Below, one piece after another: positions 5,804-7,186 of a DNA stretch of 7,186 nt (positions are counted from its first letter, which is position 1; every line of letters begins with the position of its first letter). A program made the position numbers and the translations under genes. Source of the stretch: Psychrilyobacter sp. GTDB lineage: Bacteria; Fusobacteriota; Fusobacteriia; Fusobacteriales; Fusobacteriaceae. The notes under the pieces are model-generated. The model saw only the letters and a list, made by a program, of their open reading frames with translations. It searched no databases and was not told where the DNA came from. Location of the stretch: NCBI GenBank assembly GCA_030621995.1, contig JAUXGP010000084.1:1-7186 (forward strand), written 5' to 3'.

Positions 5804-6712
5804 ATGAAAAAAATATTGTTAATTATAGGTTTACTTCTACTTATAGGCTGTACCTCGGCAGACCAAAAGAAAAAGAAGGAACACTCTCTGATCAGAGGGA
5901 TGAATTATAGTAAAAGCGGTAATTATACCAAAGCCATAAATGAATATAAAGATTTTTATGAGATTGACAAAAAAGACCCTACCCTTCTCAGGGAGATGGG
6001 ATTAGCCTATGCTCAATTAGGCGATTATGAGATAGCTGAAAAATATTATTTAGAAGCTATAAAATCAGATCCCAAGGATCAGATAACACTATCCAATATG
6101 GCTATTTTATCCTATAAGATGGGAAAATTAGAGGAAAGCCGGCACTATCTATCACAAATTTCATCCGATAGTATAGATTTTAAAATATACCTGTTAAAGG
6201 GATATATTGCCTATGATGAAAAAAAATATGAAGATGCTTACCTCAACTTTACCAAAGTTTTAAACCTGATAGAGATTGAGGACTATACCTTTGTAGATAA
6301 ATATGTAGAAATTTTACAAAAAACAAACAGAACCAATGAGATCTATCCATTTATCTATCAGGTATATGAAGTTAAAAAAAATAATCCAGATGCAGTGATC
6401 ACATATTCCAGATTTTTAATCGATGTTTTTAATGACTATGATGGAGCTTTTAAAGCTTTAAAAACATACCTTGCAAGGGAAAAAAATAACCGTGTAATGT
6501 TAGAGATAGCTAAACGAAGTTTTGAAGTAGGCAAAATAAATGATACCGAACTATACCTGAAATTATTAACAGATGCCTATAAATACGATTTGGATGTTTT
6601 AAATTTGAAAAAAGAGATAGCAATCCACAATAACAAGCCTGAAGATGTCAAAAAATATCAAAAAATACTTGAAAAGGTGAGTGATTTAGAGAATGAAGAG
6701 TATCAGAATTAG
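5804..6712 (+). CDS. TPR-repeat lipoprotein
   Basis: This exported lipoprotein of 302 residues is a helical repeat scaffold. The signal peptide is KK followed by a hydrophobic core, with a lipobox LIGC at 13-16, so C16 would be lipidated; the +2 residue is Thr, giving no inner-membrane Asp retention signal as defined in enterics. Clear TPR units cover about 28-58, 59-92 (LGDYEIAEKYYLEAIKSDP is the best), 93-123 and 126-158 (KKYEDAYLNFTKVL). Helices up to about 290 look like degenerate repeats. No enzyme domain is present, so a role in assembling or tethering envelope complexes is the family expectation. The ATG follows AGGAG (5793-5797), 17 bp after the DUF502 gene. Its 3' end overlaps the Nudix gene by 20 bp. 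The product's partners cannot be named. Confidence 0.9.
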   Translation: MKKILLIIGLLLLIGCTSADQKKKKEHSLIRGMNYSKSGNYTKAINEYKDFYEIDKKDPTLLREMGLAYAQLGDYEIAEKYYLEAIKSDPKDQITLSNMAILSYKMGKLEESRHYLSQISSDSIDFKIYLLKGYIAYDEKKYEDAYLNFTKVLNLIEIEDYTFVDKYVEILQKTNRTNEIYPFIYQVYEVKKNNPDAVITYSRFLIDVFNDYDGAFKALKTYLAREKNNRVMLEIAKRSFEVGKINDTELYLKLLTDAYKYDLDVLNLKKEIAIHNNKPEDVKKYQKILEKVSDLENEEYQN

Positions 6713-7133
6713 AGTTTGTGGAATCTTAGAAAAAAACGATGAATTACTTTTAGTTAAACATATAAAAAACAAGAATGAATACTACCTCCTGCCTGGCGGT
6801 GGGGTAGATCACGGTGAAGACTTTAGGACTGCTCTTAAAAGGGAGTTTCTGGAAGAGTGCAACCTGGATGTGGAGGTAGAAGACATGATCTTTATATCTG
6901 AAGGGATAGCTCCTAATGGCGGCCGTCACATTGTAAATATCTATTTTAAAGTTTCGTATATAAGCGGAAATCTAGAAGTCGGATTAGACGGCAGTAACTT
7001 AATAGGTGTGGAATATATAAAAAAATCAGATTTAGAAAATATTACCTTATATCCAAATACAAAAAAAGAGTTAAAAGAATACTTTGAGACCGAAAACAGC
7101 GGTGTAAAGTATCTGGGGAATAGATGGGAATAG
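6693..7133 (+). CDS. Nudix hydrolase
   Basis: This 146-residue cytoplasmic enzyme cleaves a nucleoside diphosphate linked to another group, using Mg2+ or Mn2+ held by the Nudix box. The box starts at G36 and follows G-x5-E-x7-R-E-U-x-E-E: E42, R50, E51, E54 and E55 are all present. The usual final Gly is Asn (N57 in EECNL), a tolerated change in my recollection of the family. The strand IRIRVCGILEKNDELLLVKH (4-23) and LLPGGGVDHGE (32-42) fit a MutT/NUDT-like single-domain fold. The substrate cannot be predicted; oxidised nucleotides, NDP-sugars or dinucleotides are all possible. The ATG lies inside the end of the lipoprotein gene; AAGGTGA at 6674-6680 is 12 bases upstream. The first strand requires a start at about this point. 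The overlap implies co-transcription with the envelope genes, although the function looks unrelated. No terminator is visible in the 53 bases that follow. Confidence 0.92.
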   Translation: MKSIRIRVCGILEKNDELLLVKHIKNKNEYYLLPGGGVDHGEDFRTALKREFLEECNLDVEVEDMIFISEGIAPNGGRHIVNIYFKVSYISGNLEVGLDGSNLIGVEYIKKSDLENITLYPNTKKELKEYFETENSGVKYLGNRWE

Positions 7134-7186
7134 AGACAATTAAGTAACAAATATCGCAATATTCAATAAATATAAAAATGTAAGGG

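Noticed and set aside
7149..7163. Small inverted repeat AATAT-CGCA-ATATT after the Nudix gene
   Set aside because: A 5-bp A-T stem without a T run is expected by chance in this composition.

Overview
The window looks like AT-rich chromosomal DNA from a Gram-negative (diderm) anaerobe. Fusobacteriota of the Psychrilyobacter/Ilyobacter/Propionigenium kind is the best guess. This is inferred from low G+C, heavy use of AGA/ATA/AAA codons, strong AGGAG and AGGGGTGAT ribosome binding sites, a lipoprotein signal and the gene families present. No rRNA or marker gene fixes the taxon, and Clostridia are not excluded.

Layout: (1) Bases 1-961, minus strand, carry the N-terminal 320 codons of a MATE multidrug/Na+ efflux transporter whose 3' end lies outside the window. 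(2) Bases 962-1160 are a divergent intergenic region. It holds a perfect 26-bp palindrome (1092-1117) with a TATACT -10 element facing outward on each side. (3) Bases 1161-2802, plus strand, carry a Crp/Fnr-family regulator without Fe-S cysteines and, 22 bp later, an inosine/uridine-type nucleoside hydrolase. This pairing recalls the yeiL-rihB neighbourhood of E. coli. (4) Bases 2886-3308 encode nucleoside diphosphate kinase. (5) Bases 3344-3372 form a strong extended -10 promoter leading into a stand-alone two-CBS-domain protein (3401-3847). (6) Bases 3874-7133 are a tightly packed run: a CNNM/CorC-type membrane protein with a TTG start, a DUF502 membrane protein overlapping it by 4 bp, a TPR lipoprotein, and a Nudix hydrolase overlapping the lipoprotein by 20 bp.

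How the genes may work together: the regulator, the nucleoside hydrolase and perhaps the divergent exporter look like one regulatory unit read from a shared operator. Ndk, nucleoside hydrolase and the Nudix protein all act on nucleosides or nucleotides, but only the regulator-hydrolase pair is arranged as if co-regulated. The CBS protein, CNNM protein, DUF502 protein and TPR lipoprotein form an envelope-oriented cluster with probable adenine-nucleotide sensing through the CBS domains.

No mobile element, CRISPR array, tRNA, rRNA or convincing intrinsic terminator was seen. No intergenic gap exceeds 300 bases. The last 53 bases (7134-7186) hold no gene; a TAAGGG at the very end could be the start of a ribosome binding site for a gene beyond the window. 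Most of the window is ordinary. The parts worth a second look are the divergent control region and the A8/ATGA junction at 5135-5145.
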